Assembly (NCBI RefSeq): GCF_008801935.1
Contig: NZ_VZOT01000001.1
Coordinates: 124,001-188,000, forward strand
Length of the DNA: 64,000 nucleotides
Source: Comamonas kerstersii
Lineage (GTDB): Bacteria > Pseudomonadota > Gammaproteobacteria > Burkholderiales > Burkholderiaceae_C
Direction: 5' to 3'
The notes beneath the pieces were generated by a model, which worked only from the letters and a program-made list of their open reading frames with translations, did no database searches and had not been told where the DNA came from. Positions 7,751 to 16,684 of this stretch are shown here, one piece after another. The translations under genes were made by a program, and so were the position numbers. How positions within the stretch are numbered: position 1 is the stretch's first letter; each line of letters opens with the position of its first letter.

Positions 7751-9430
7751 TTACTTCATAGTCATGGTGGCAATGTCGATAAACCAGCTCTGTGGCTGCA
7801 CCACATTGCCCACCTTGGCAGACATGGCACGCGGGCCTACGTCATGGGCCACGAACAGGAACGGTGCCTCATCCACGACCAGGGTGTGCAGCTCGGCCAG
7901 GGCCTTGTCGCGCTCCTTGGCATCAAACGTGGTGCGGGCCTTGTCCACCACGGCGTCCACCTGCGGGTTGCTGTAGAAGCCCCAGTTGTTGGACAGCGGC
8001 GGGAAGGACTTGGTGCTCACAAAGCGCACCATGGCAAAGAAGGGGTCCATGGTGGCGGCCGTCACATTGGTGGCATGTGACTTGTTGGCGCTGGGGTCCT
8101 TGGCACCGATGCGCCAGTTGGAGAACAAGGTGTTCCACTCGACCACATCAAACTCCACATCAAAGTGGCATTGCTTGAGGCTTTCCTGGATGAACTCGTT
8201 CATGGGCAGGGGCTGCATCTGGCCGGATCCGGAGGCCGAGGTCTGAATCTTCACCTTCAGCGGCTTGGCAGCACTGTGGCCTGCCTGCTCCATCAGTGAC
8301 TTGCCAGCAGCAACGTCGTACTTGATCTGGAAACTGGGGTTGCCGCGCCAGGGGTGGCCGGGCTCAAACATGCCGGTGGCGGGTTCCATCATGCCGTTGA
8401 GCAGCTGCTTCATGCTCTCACGGTCTACGCACAGATTGGCCGCATGGCGCACGCGCTTGTCCAGCCAGGGCGAGCCTTCAATGAAGGAGAACTGCCAGGG
8501 CCAGATATGGGGCTGCAGGTTGGAGTAGACCTTGAAGCCACGGCTCTTGAGGGCATCCAGCGCATCGGGTGCAGGTGCCTCAATCCAGTCCACCTGGCCG
8601 CTCATGAGGGCTGCGGTGCGGGAGTTGGCCTCAGGCAGGGGCAGCAGCACCACTTTGTCGATGGTCGGTGTGCGCTTGGGGTCCCAGTAGGCGGTGTTCT
8701 TCACCATTTCAAAGCGCTCGCGTGGCACAAAGCGTGCAGCCTTGAACGGGCCAGAGCCCGAGGGGTCTGCGGCAAATGCCGTCCATGCGGCTTTGCTGCG
8801 CTCGGCCTTGTCGGTCACGCTGGCTGGCACGGCCGCCAGCTTGGTGGCCCAGTGCGCAGGCGATGCCATGAACAGATTGGTCAGATTGATGGGCAGGAAG
8901 GCGTCGGGCTCCGAGGTGGTCAGCTCCACGGTCAGATCATCGATCTTGCGTGCTGACTTGAGCGTAGGCATGCGCGATGCAGTAGCACCCACCTGTGCGG
9001 GGTCAAAGTGCTCGGCGTCCTTGTCCAGCACCTTGCGCACATTCCAGACCACGGCATCGGCGTTGAAGTCGCTGCCGTCATGGAACTTCACGCCGGGGCG
9101 CAGCTTGAACACCCACTTGGTTTTGTCGGCAAGGTCTACCTCCCAGGACAGCGCCAGACCAGGGATCAGCTCGCTGGGCTTGTCAGACTTGCTCAGATCC
9201 CAGTGCGTCAGCGCGTCGTACATGGGAATACCGGTGAAGCGGTTGCCCTCAAAGCCCTGGTCAGGCTGCCCTGAGGTACGGGGAATATCGCCCGCCGTCA
9301 TGGCAATGCGCAACACCTTTTCTTGCGCCATGACGGTGCTGGCAGCGCCACCGGCCAGTGTCATTGCTACCGCCAAAGCCAGTCCCTTGAGTGCCGGACG
9401 TGAAACAGAGAAACCAGAAGACTTACGCAT
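7751..9430 (-). CDS. ABC importer substrate-binding protein (family 5, DppA-like)
   Basis: A 559-residue periplasmic binding protein with an N-terminal signal peptide (RKSSGFSVSRPALKG, hydrophobic core, cleavage likely after VMAQ near residue 36) and the family 5 core, including VWNVRKVLDKD and WKFKLRPGVKFHDGS-like segments. The ATG at 9430 was chosen because it is preceded by AAAGG seven bases upstream and starts just before the signal peptide; the frame is open further upstream. It heads the minus-strand importer cluster and delivers the ligand to DppBC. The family binds peptides, opines, nickel or glutathione; the substrate here is probably the amide or carbamoyl compound handled by the neighbours. 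Confidence 0.9.
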   Translation of the reverse strand: MRKSSGFSVSRPALKGLALAVAMTLAGGAASTVMAQEKVLRIAMTAGDIPRTSGQPDQGFEGNRFTGIPMYDALTHWDLSKSDKPSELIPGLALSWEVDLADKTKWVFKLRPGVKFHDGSDFNADAVVWNVRKVLDKDAEHFDPAQVGATASRMPTLKSARKIDDLTVELTTSEPDAFLPINLTNLFMASPAHWATKLAAVPASVTDKAERSKAAWTAFAADPSGSGPFKAARFVPRERFEMVKNTAYWDPKRTPTIDKVVLLPLPEANSRTAALMSGQVDWIEAPAPDALDALKSRGFKVYSNLQPHIWPWQFSFIEGSPWLDKRVRHAANLCVDRESMKQLLNGMMEPATGMFEPGHPWRGNPSFQIKYDVAAGKSLMEQAGHSAAKPLKVKIQTSASGSGQMQPLPMNEFIQESLKQCHFDVEFDVVEWNTLFSNWRIGAKDPSANKSHATNVTAATMDPFFAMVRFVSTKSFPPLSNNWGFYSNPQVDAVVDKARTTFDAKERDKALAELHTLVVDEAPFLFVAHDVGPRAMSAKVGNVVQPQSWFIDIATMTMK

Positions 9431-9487
9431 TGGAGACCTTTCCATCTGGGTTGAGGTAAGACCTGCAATGCAAGCAGCGTGCCACAT

Positions 9488-9523
9488 CGCACATATCGAT
9501 GTTCGATCTGTATGTGCGCACAT
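9488..9523. promoter_or_regulatory. Palindromic operator in the importer/hydrolase divergent promoter
   Basis: ATGTGCGCACAT at 9512-9523 is a perfect 12-bp palindrome, and CGCACATA (9488-9495) also pairs with TATGTGCG (9511-9518). It sits between the divergent binding-protein and carbamoylase genes, where it could control both. The IclR regulator encoded at 11752-12543 is the obvious candidate to bind. Confidence 0.5.
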
Positions 9524-9586
9524 TCGATGCGACTTGGCATGTTTTGTGCGGCATTCGCGCCTGTTCTCTCAAACAGGAGCTGCATC

Positions 9587-10843
9587 ATGAACACCCCCGT
9601 TGAACACCTGCGCATTGATGGCGAACGCCTGTGGCAGTCGCTGATGGACCTGGGCCAGATTGGCGCCACCCCCAAAGGCGGCGTCTGCCGCATCGCCCTG
9701 ACCGATGAAGACCGGCGCGGCCGCGATCTGGTCGTGCAATGGTTCAAGGATGCAGGTCTGGAAGTGCGCATCGATGCCATTGGCAATGTATTTGGCCGCC
9801 GCGCTGGCACCGACCCGCAGGCCCGCGCCGTGGCCACGGGCAGCCATATCGACACCCAGCCCACGGGCGGCAAGTTTGATGGCAACTACGGCGTCATGGC
9901 GGGCCTGGAAGTGGTGCGCACCCTCAATGCCCACGGCATTCAGACCCGCGCCCCGATTGAAGTGGCGTTCTGGACCAATGAAGAAGGCACACGTTTTACG
10001 CCCGTAATGATGGGCTCTGGCGCATTCATTGGCGTCTTTGGTGCAGCCGATATGCACCAGCAGCAGGACACGGCAGGCATCAGCGTAGGCACTGAACTGC
10101 AACGCATCGGCTATCTGGGAGACGTGGCCTGTAGCGATGTCCCCAACGGCCCGTTTGCCGCCTACTTTGAGGCGCATATCGAACAAGGCCCGGTGCTGGA
10201 AGCCTATGACAAGCCGATCGGCATCGTCAGCGGCGCACTGGGTCAGCAGTGGTATGACGTGACGGTGCAGGGCATGGAAGCACACGCTGGCCCTACGCCC
10301 ATGGAGCTGCGCCACGACGCCATGCTGGCCGCCGCCCGCATGGTCGATGCCATCAACCGCATTGCACTCGATGAAGCCCCGCATGGCCGTGGCACCGTGG
10401 GCTATGTGCAGGTCCACCCCAATTCCCGCAATGTGATTCCGGGGCAGGTGAAATTCAGTGTGGACTTCCGCAACCTGTCGCAGGACGGGCTGGACCGCAT
10501 GGACGCCGCCATGCGCACCCAGTTTGCTGCACTGGCTGCACAGTGCCAGTGCACGGTGGACATGGAACAGGTGGTGAAGTTTGAGCCCTGCATCTTCCAC
10601 CCCGACTGCGTCGCCAGTGTGCGCAAGGCCACCGCACAGCTGGGCTATGACTGCATGGATGTGGTCAGCGGCGCAGGCCATGACGCGGTCTATATCAACC
10701 GCGTAGCCCCCTGCGCCATGATTTTTGTTCCCTGCAAGGACGGCATCAGCCACAACGAGATCGAAGACGCCAAGCCCGAGCACCTGGCCGCTGGCTGCAA
10801 TGTGCTGCTGCACGCCATGCTGGAGCAGGCTGGCGTGGTCTGA
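9587..10843 (+). CDS. M20-family N-carbamoyl amidohydrolase (beta-ureidopropionase/HyuC-like)
   Basis: The 418-residue product belongs to the Zn-dependent M20 amidohydrolases that remove the carbamoyl group from N-carbamoyl-beta-alanine, N-carbamoyl-L-amino acids, allantoate or ureidoglycine. Metal ligands are visible in GSHIDTQPTGGKFDG (H, then bridging D), FWTNEEGTRF (EE), EAHIEQGPVLE (H) and SGAGHDAVY (H). ATG 9587 has CAGGAG seven bases upstream. The downstream beta-amino acid aminotransferase and semialdehyde dehydrogenase favour beta-ureidopropionase; the racemase and AllA-like neighbours leave allantoate or hydantoin products open. Confidence 0.87.
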   Translation: MNTPVEHLRIDGERLWQSLMDLGQIGATPKGGVCRIALTDEDRRGRDLVVQWFKDAGLEVRIDAIGNVFGRRAGTDPQARAVATGSHIDTQPTGGKFDGNYGVMAGLEVVRTLNAHGIQTRAPIEVAFWTNEEGTRFTPVMMGSGAFIGVFGAADMHQQQDTAGISVGTELQRIGYLGDVACSDVPNGPFAAYFEAHIEQGPVLEAYDKPIGIVSGALGQQWYDVTVQGMEAHAGPTPMELRHDAMLAAARMVDAINRIALDEAPHGRGTVGYVQVHPNSRNVIPGQVKFSVDFRNLSQDGLDRMDAAMRTQFAALAAQCQCTVDMEQVVKFEPCIFHPDCVASVRKATAQLGYDCMDVVSGAGHDAVYINRVAPCAMIFVPCKDGISHNEIEDAKPEHLAAGCNVLLHAMLEQAGVV

Positions 10844-11046
10844 ACGCCCTCACCCAAGGCTGCTGTGCCATGTTGGTGCGCAGCAGCCATTCGCCCCCCA
10901 CAGGCTATGAAGAGCCGCTCACGCCACCCAGTCAACCGCAGGTTGACGTTGGAGACGAGGCGCGAAGCCGCAGGCAGTACAAGTCGTACGACAAGGCTGA
11001 GCAACGACGTATCCAGGGTTGTGTGAGCGGGTCCAAGGAGATATGC

Positions 11047-11757
11047 ATGACGGATCGCCCCCACGTACTGGTGCTCAACCCCAATACCTCCGACAGCGTC
11101 ACGCAACACCTGTCTGACACCCTGAGCCTCGCCCTGCCTGAGGTGCACATCCATGCCCGCACGGCCCCATTTGGTGCGCACTACATTGCCGATGAACGCA
11201 GCTTCTGCATTGCAGGCCATGCCGTCATCGAGGCCTTCGAGCGCGCCATGGGCGATGCGCCCACTGCGGGCTACCGCGCAGTGCTGGTCGGCTGTTTTGG
11301 CGACCCGGGCCTGCATGCGCTGCGTGAGAGCACGCAGGTGCCCGTCCTCGGACTGGCAGAAAGCGCCGTGCGCGAAATGGGTGCACAAGGCTTTGCACGC
11401 ATGGCCATCGTGACCGGGGGCGAGCGATGGCAAACCATGCTGCAGCGCTGGTGCTGCAGCGAAGGCCATGACCGTACCGATGCGCCCCTGGGCATCACCC
11501 AGGTACATGCCCTGCCAGCAACAGGTTTGCAGATGATGCAGTCCCCGCAAGACACCGCCATGGCCCTGGCGCATGCCTGCCACAATGCCATGCAGCATGC
11601 TTCCACACAGGCGGTGCTGCTCGGTGGCGCCGGCCTGGCCGGCATGGGGGCAGAAGTACGGTTGTTGACCGGACTGCCCGTCTGGGACTGTGTCGAGCTG
11701 GTCGCCCAGCGGCTGCAGCAGATGCTGGCGCTGCCGCAGCAGGCCGAGTCGTCATAA
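11047..11757 (+). CDS. Asp/Glu/hydantoin racemase family protein
   Basis: This 236-residue protein opens with VLVLNPNTSDSVTQHL, the hallmark of the hydantoin/allantoin racemase branch. The two catalytic cysteines appear to be in GCFGDPG (near residue 81) and, on the second lobe, in the segment LLGGAGLAGMG where the usual Cys is replaced by Ala. ATG 11047 follows AAGGAG by six bases. It lies 203 bases after the carbamoylase gene and probably belongs to its transcript. Because the second-lobe Cys is missing, it may be an isomerase-like or decarboxylase-like relative rather than a true racemase. Confidence 0.8.
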   Translation: MTDRPHVLVLNPNTSDSVTQHLSDTLSLALPEVHIHARTAPFGAHYIADERSFCIAGHAVIEAFERAMGDAPTAGYRAVLVGCFGDPGLHALRESTQVPVLGLAESAVREMGAQGFARMAIVTGGERWQTMLQRWCCSEGHDRTDAPLGITQVHALPATGLQMMQSPQDTAMALAHACHNAMQHASTQAVLLGGAGLAGMGAEVRLLTGLPVWDCVELVAQRLQQMLALPQQAESS

Positions 11758-12543
11758 GGACGTCAGGCGCGAAATCGCACGCGCGCATTCCACCACCAGC
11801 GGGGCCAGCGTGGCCTCGGCATCTTCCATGCTCCAGCGGCTCACGGGCAGTGCCACATGCACGGCACCCACCACCTGCTGGCGGCTGTTCCGAATGGGCG
11901 CAGCAATGCCCATGTCGCCCAGAAACAGCTCTTCACAGTTCACGGCATAGCCTTTGTCACAGCAGCGCTGCAACTGGCGGAGGATGTCGGGAATCTGGGT
12001 CTGCGTATACCGCGTCAGCGCCGGACGCTCCATGGCTTCCAGCATGGGCTGCCACTGCGCCTGCGGCAGGCTGCTCAGATAGGCACGGCCGCAGCTGCTG
12101 GCATACATGGGCACACGGCTGCCCACAGGCGTGAGTACAGGAATGTGCTGCGTGGTCTGCACCTGGGCCAGATACAGCATGTGCTGCCCATTGGGTTCGG
12201 TCAGGGTGATGGTTTCACCGCTGTCCTTGGACAGTTGGGCCAGATAGCTGTGCGCTGCCACGATCAGCGGATGCCCATCCAGGTAGTTAAAGCCCAGCTC
12301 CACCACGCGGGGCTGCAGACAGAAGCGCTGGCTGCCCGGATGCTTGCCCACATAGCCCAGCACCTGCAGCGTATGCACCGAGCGCTGCACCGAGGCTCGG
12401 GTCATGCCCGTGCGCTGGGCAATCTCACCCAGGCTCAGATAGCGGTGACCGCTGCCAAAGGCACACAGCACCTGCAGGCCTTTGGCCAGCGACAGGTTAA
12501 ACAGCGCGCTGCTGGGAATCGGTGGGTTGGCCGTCATACACAT
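11752..12543 (-). CDS. IclR-family transcriptional regulator
   Basis: A 263-residue protein with an N-terminal winged helix (LSLAKGLQVLCAFG, TGMTRASVQRSVHTL) and the IclR ligand-binding domain (GSRVPMYASSCGRAYLS, NCEELFLGDMGIAAPIR). It converges with the racemase gene, overlapping by six bases. I placed the start at 12543 (AGAGGA just upstream); an ATG two codons in is equally possible. Candidate targets are the hydrolase/importer promoter at about 9490-9523 and the dehydrogenase-aminotransferase genes beside it. Confidence 0.88.
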   Translation of the reverse strand: MCMTANPPIPSSALFNLSLAKGLQVLCAFGSGHRYLSLGEIAQRTGMTRASVQRSVHTLQVLGYVGKHPGSQRFCLQPRVVELGFNYLDGHPLIVAAHSYLAQLSKDSGETITLTEPNGQHMLYLAQVQTTQHIPVLTPVGSRVPMYASSCGRAYLSSLPQAQWQPMLEAMERPALTRYTQTQIPDILRQLQRCCDKGYAVNCEELFLGDMGIAAPIRNSRQQVVGAVHVALPVSRWSMEDAEATLAPLVVECARAISRLTSL

Positions 12544-12594
12544 TCTTTCCTCTGCTTCTGACACAGCAAAGCGCACGCAAGAAGCAAACCAGAT

Positions 12595-12623
12595 CACGCC
12601 CGCCCTGAAACAAACCGGGCGTG
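12595..12623 (-). terminator. Hairpin downstream of mmsA
   Basis: Perfect 8-bp arms CACGCCCG/CGGGCGTG flank a 13-base loop just past the dehydrogenase stop. The U tract is poor, so it may be a processing or stability hairpin. Confidence 0.5.
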
Positions 12624-12642
12624 CTGGCTGCTTGCAGGGCTT

Positions 12643-14169
12643 TCAGCGGCTGCTGGGGAAGCTGAACACCGCGCCTTCGCGCACACCGGCGCTGGGCCAG
12701 CGCTGGGTGATGGTCTTGCGCTTGGTGTAAAAGCGCACGGCATCGGGCCCGTAGGCGTGCAGATCGCCAAACAGCGAACGCTTCCAGCCACCAAAGGAGT
12801 GGTAGGCCACGGGCACGGGCAGCGGCACGTTCACCCCCACCATGCCGACCTGGATGTGGTCGGTGAAGTAGCGTGCCGCCTCGCCATCGCGCGTGAAGAT
12901 GCAGGTGCCGTTACCGTATTCGTGGTCGTCGATCAGCTGCATGGCTTGCTGCAGGCTGGTGGCGCGCACCACACCCAGCACGGGGCCAAAGATTTCTTCC
13001 TGGTAAATCTTCATGCCGGGCTGGACGTGGTCGAACAGGCAGGCCCCCAGGAAGTAGCCATCCTCATGCCCCGCCACCTGCACCGTACGGCCGTCGACCA
13101 CCAGCGTTGCACCTTCGGCCACGCCGCTGTCCACATAGGCTTTGACCCTTTCGTAGTGCTGCCTGGTCACCAGCGGCCCCATGTCATTGCGGTCGTCCGT
13201 GCCAGGGCCGACCTTCATCTGGGCGATCTCGACCTTGAGCGCCTCCACGACTTTGTCGGCCGTGTCATCACCAATGGCCACCACCAGCGGAATCGCCATG
13301 CAGCGTTCACCACAGGAGCCATAGGCTGCGCCCATCAGCGCGTTGACGGCGTTGGGAATGTCGGCATCGGGCATGACGATGGCATGGTTCTTGGCCCCGC
13401 CCAGCGCCTGCACGCGCTTGCCATGTTTGCAACCTTCGGCGTAGATGTACTCGGCAATCGGGGTAGAGCCCACAAAGCTCACGGCCTTGACGCGCGGGTC
13501 GCGCAGCAGGGTGTCCACCGCTTCCTTGTCGCCATTGACCACATTCAGCACGCCCGGTGGCAGGCCAGCCTCCTGCGCCAGCTGGGCAATGAACAGCGTG
13601 CTGGATGGATCGCGCTCCGAAGGCTTGAGCACAAAGGTATTGCCGCAGACCACGGCCATGGGCCACATCCACAGCGGCACCATGGCCGGAAAGTTAAAGG
13701 GCGTGATGCCTGCGGTCACGCCCAGCGCCTGGAATTCGCTCCAGCTGTCAATGCCAGGGCCGACATTGCGGCTGTGCTCGCCCTTGAGCAGCTCGGGCGC
13801 ATAGCTGGCGTATTCCACGTTTTCCATGCCGCGCTGCAATTCGCCATGGGCATCAGCCAGGGTCTTGCCATGCTCAGCCGTGATCAGCGCGGCAATCTCG
13901 TCTGCATGCGCCTCCAGCAAGACCTTGAACTTGCTCATCACCCGTGCACGCTTGAGTGGTGGGGTGTTACGCCAGGCGGGGAAGGCTTTTTCCGCCGCCG
14001 CAATGGCAGCTTCTACGGTCTGCACACTGGCCAGCGCCACCTGCCGCTCGCTGCGACCTGTGGCCGGGTTGTACACGGGCTGGGTGCGTGCGGTGTCTTC
14101 GATCAGTTGTCCATTCATCCAATGGCCTACGGTGGGAATCACAGTCTCTTCCTTGGGTGTTTTATGCAT
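12643..14169 (-). CDS. mmsA: Methylmalonate/malonate-semialdehyde dehydrogenase (CoA-acylating)
   Basis: The 508-residue aldehyde dehydrogenase has the MMSDH-specific context around the catalytic cysteine, GSCGERCMAIP, plus the NAD-binding GSTPIAEYI and the family C-terminus PVPVAYHSFGGWKRSLFGD. It oxidises malonate or methylmalonate semialdehyde to acetyl- or propionyl-CoA with CO2 release in the cytosol. Directly upstream on the same strand is the aminotransferase that would make malonate semialdehyde from beta-alanine, so the two form one catabolic step pair. A repeat element lies in the 65-base gap between them. Confidence 0.92.
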   Translation of the reverse strand: MHKTPKEETVIPTVGHWMNGQLIEDTARTQPVYNPATGRSERQVALASVQTVEAAIAAAEKAFPAWRNTPPLKRARVMSKFKVLLEAHADEIAALITAEHGKTLADAHGELQRGMENVEYASYAPELLKGEHSRNVGPGIDSWSEFQALGVTAGITPFNFPAMVPLWMWPMAVVCGNTFVLKPSERDPSSTLFIAQLAQEAGLPPGVLNVVNGDKEAVDTLLRDPRVKAVSFVGSTPIAEYIYAEGCKHGKRVQALGGAKNHAIVMPDADIPNAVNALMGAAYGSCGERCMAIPLVVAIGDDTADKVVEALKVEIAQMKVGPGTDDRNDMGPLVTRQHYERVKAYVDSGVAEGATLVVDGRTVQVAGHEDGYFLGACLFDHVQPGMKIYQEEIFGPVLGVVRATSLQQAMQLIDDHEYGNGTCIFTRDGEAARYFTDHIQVGMVGVNVPLPVPVAYHSFGGWKRSLFGDLHAYGPDAVRFYTKRKTITQRWPSAGVREGAVFSFPSSR

Positions 14170-14213
14170 AAAAATGGCTGCTGGCGCTTATGCAGCGGGC
14201 GCTAGCAGCTATT
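14170..14213 (-). repeat. AGCGC-type palindromic intergenic element
   Basis: On the minus strand it reads ATAGCTGCTAGCGC, then CGCTGCAT, then GCGCCAGCAGCCAT and a T run, so the two ends are inverted repeats of each other. It sits inside the aminotransferase-mmsA operon. Confidence 0.7.
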
Positions 14214-14234
14214 GTTTTAAAACGTTCTCGTGTT

Positions 14235-15593
14235 TCAGGCCGTCGCCTGCAGGGCATCACCCACGGCGCTGACCAGGCGGTCAATCTCCGCCTCTGTGCT
14301 GATAAAGGGTGGTGCGAGCTGGATGGTGTCACCGCCATAGCGCACGTAAAAGCCGTGTGCCCAGCAGTGCATGGCGATTTCATAGGGGCGCTTGGCAGGC
14401 TCGCCGGGCACAGGGTCAACCGTGATGCCTGCGGCCAGGCCAAAGTTGCGAATATCCAGCACATGCTTGGCACCACGCAGGCCATGCACAGCCTGTTCAA
14501 AGTAAGGTGCCAGTGCCTGCACCTGCTGTGGGGCCTGCTCTTTTTCCAGCAGTTCCAGTGCAGCCAGCCCTGCGGCGCAGGCTGCTGGGTGGGCCGAGTA
14601 GGTATAGCCGTGGGCAAACTCCAGCATGTACTCGGGGCCACCGGCAGCCATGAAGGTGTCGTAAATCTCTTTGCTGGCCACGCAACCGCCCAGAGGCTGC
14701 GCGCCATTGGTGACCTGCTTGGCAAAGTTCAGAATGTCGGGCGTGACGCCAAACACTTCAGACGCCGTCCAGCCACCGCAGCGGCCAAAGCCGGTGATGA
14801 CTTCGTCAAAGATCAGCAAGATGCCGTGCTGCGTGCAGATCTCACGCAGGCGCTGCAAGTAACCTGCGGGTGGAATGACCACGCCTGCTGAGCCTGAGAA
14901 CGGCTCCACAATCACCGCCGCAATGGTGCTGGCGTCGTGCAGGTGGATGACATCCAGCAGGCGATCAGCCAGCGCACGGCCATCGGTATCGGGCATGCCT
15001 TTGGCGAAAGTGCCCAGTGGCGGCTGGGTATGGGGCAGATGGTCGGCCTCAATGCCCTGGCCGTAGAACTTGCGGTTGCCTGCAATGCCGCCCACGGAAA
15101 TGCCGCCAAAGTTCACGCCGTGGTAGCCCTTCTCACGCCCAATCAAGCGCGTCTTGCCTGCCTGCCCCTTGGCACGCCAGTAGGCACGGGCCATTTTCAG
15201 CGAGGTGTCTGCTGCCTCCGAGCCCGAACCCGTAAAGAACACATAGTCCAGCCCCGCAGGTGTCAGCTGCTTGATCTTGTTGGCCAGCGCAAACGACAGC
15301 GGGTGGCCGAACTGAAACGCCGGGGCGTAATCCAGCTCCAGCGCAGCCTTGGCAATGGCGTTGGCAATTTCCTTGCGGCCATGCCCCAGCCCCGTGCACC
15401 ACAGACCTGACAGGCCATCAAAAATCTCGCGCCCCTGTGCATCACGCAAATACGCGCCCTGCGCGCCCACCACCATGCGTGGCTGGGTCTTGAAGTTGCG
15501 GTTGGCGGTAAACGGCATCCAGTGGGCGTCCAGCCACTGCGCATCCATGGCGGCAGCGCTCTGGGGGATGGTGGAGAGATCGGTGAAGTCCAT
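14235..15593 (-). CDS. Omega-amino acid:pyruvate aminotransferase (class III)
   Basis: The 452-residue product is a class III PLP aminotransferase of the beta-alanine/omega-amino acid:pyruvate type. It shows MPFTANRNFKTQPRMV at the N-terminus, the PLP-phosphate motif TGSGSEAADTSLKMA, the aspartate in LIFDEVITGFGR, and the Schiff-base lysine in NFAKQVTNGAQPLGG. It moves the amino group of beta-alanine to pyruvate, giving malonate semialdehyde for MmsA. Start 15593 is supported by AGGAG six bases upstream. It is divergent from a LysR gene. Confidence 0.92.
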   Translation of the reverse strand: MDFTDLSTIPQSAAAMDAQWLDAHWMPFTANRNFKTQPRMVVGAQGAYLRDAQGREIFDGLSGLWCTGLGHGRKEIANAIAKAALELDYAPAFQFGHPLSFALANKIKQLTPAGLDYVFFTGSGSEAADTSLKMARAYWRAKGQAGKTRLIGREKGYHGVNFGGISVGGIAGNRKFYGQGIEADHLPHTQPPLGTFAKGMPDTDGRALADRLLDVIHLHDASTIAAVIVEPFSGSAGVVIPPAGYLQRLREICTQHGILLIFDEVITGFGRCGGWTASEVFGVTPDILNFAKQVTNGAQPLGGCVASKEIYDTFMAAGGPEYMLEFAHGYTYSAHPAACAAGLAALELLEKEQAPQQVQALAPYFEQAVHGLRGAKHVLDIRNFGLAAGITVDPVPGEPAKRPYEIAMHCWAHGFYVRYGGDTIQLAPPFISTEAEIDRLVSAVGDALQATA

Positions 15594-15671
15594 GGCTAGC
15601 TCCTGGCAATTGGTGTCCATGCAGGCATTGTTGGGCCCCAACTTACTTTTATGAATGCTGGCTTGCCCATG

Positions 15672-15697
15672 TTTACTTGCCAATTCATGCAAGTAAA
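15672..15697. promoter_or_regulatory. Perfect 9-bp inverted repeat, LysR operator candidate
   Basis: TTTACTTGC and GCAAGTAAA arms are separated by eight bases in the gap between the divergent aminotransferase and LysR genes. The placement, about 80 bases from the aminotransferase start, fits a LysR recognition site. Confidence 0.6.
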
Positions 15698-15736
15698 TGC
15701 AGCATGACGGTACGCCCCTTGCTTGGCTCCAGCACC

Positions 15737-16684
15737 ATGCCCCACTCCCCTGCTCCCACTTCCCGCCAACGTGCCCGGCTCGGTCAGGTCAGCGATATGG
15801 ACCTGCGCCTGCTGCGCATCTTCAAAAGCGTGGTCGAATGCGGCGGCATGACTGCGGCCGAGCTGGAGCTGAACATCAGCACCTCCACGCTCAGCCGCCA
15901 CATGAAGGACCTGGAAGAGCGCCTGGGCCTGGTGCTCTGCCGCCGGGGCCGCGCAGGCTTTGCACTCACACCGGAAGGGGTACAGGTCTATGAAGCCACC
16001 TTGCAGCTACTGGGTGGGGTGAATCTGTTTCGCAACCGCATCCATGAAATTCATGACAGGCTGGGCGGCAGCATTGAAGTGGCGCTGTTTGACAAGACCG
16101 TAACCAACCCGCAGGCGCATATTGACCTGGCCCTCAAGCGCTTTCACGAGCGTGCCCCGGAGGTGGAAATCAAGCTCCACGTCACGCACATGCACGAGAT
16201 CGAGCGCGGGCTCATGGACGGGCGCTATCAGGTAGGCATCATTCCGGCGCACCGCAGCTCCAGCAGTCTGGTCTACCGCGATCTATTTGGCGAGCACATG
16301 CTGCTGTACTGCGCGCCCGGCCATCCGCTGCATGGTGCAGGCCATGCGCTGCTGGACTGGAGCACCCTGCAGCAGCACGCTTTTGCCGGACTGGGCTATC
16401 ACTCACCCAATATGGAAGTCACGCGCCAGATGGGCCTGCGCCGCACGGCCACGGGCTTTGACCAGGAAGCCATTGCCACCCTGATTCAGACGGGCTGCTT
16501 TATCGGCTTTCTGCCCGAGCACTATGGGCGCTTGCTGGAAGCACATGGCCACCTGCAGGCCATTGCGCCCGAGCGCTTTCACTACGACTGCCAGTTTGTC
16601 GCTATGTGGCGCCTGTCCCCCCAGCCCAGCCGCGCTGCGCAGACCATGATTGAGTGTCTGGTGCAGGCTCATGCCAGCAGCTAG
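15737..16684 (+). CDS. LysR-family transcriptional regulator
   Basis: A 315-residue LysR protein with the DNA-binding helix MDLRLLRIFKSVVECGGMTAAE followed by STSTLSRHMKDLEERLG, and an effector domain from about residue 100. Several in-frame ATGs exist (15677, 15704, 15737, 15797); 15737 gives a short N-terminal leader and keeps the inverted repeat at 15672-15697 outside the gene. It is divergent from the aminotransferase-mmsA pair, which it likely activates. Its stop overlaps the convergent helicase gene by four bases. Confidence 0.88.
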   Translation: MPHSPAPTSRQRARLGQVSDMDLRLLRIFKSVVECGGMTAAELELNISTSTLSRHMKDLEERLGLVLCRRGRAGFALTPEGVQVYEATLQLLGGVNLFRNRIHEIHDRLGGSIEVALFDKTVTNPQAHIDLALKRFHERAPEVEIKLHVTHMHEIERGLMDGRYQVGIIPAHRSSSSLVYRDLFGEHMLLYCAPGHPLHGAGHALLDWSTLQQHAFAGLGYHSPNMEVTRQMGLRRTATGFDQEAIATLIQTGCFIGFLPEHYGRLLEAHGHLQAIAPERFHYDCQFVAMWRLSPQPSRAAQTMIECLVQAHASS

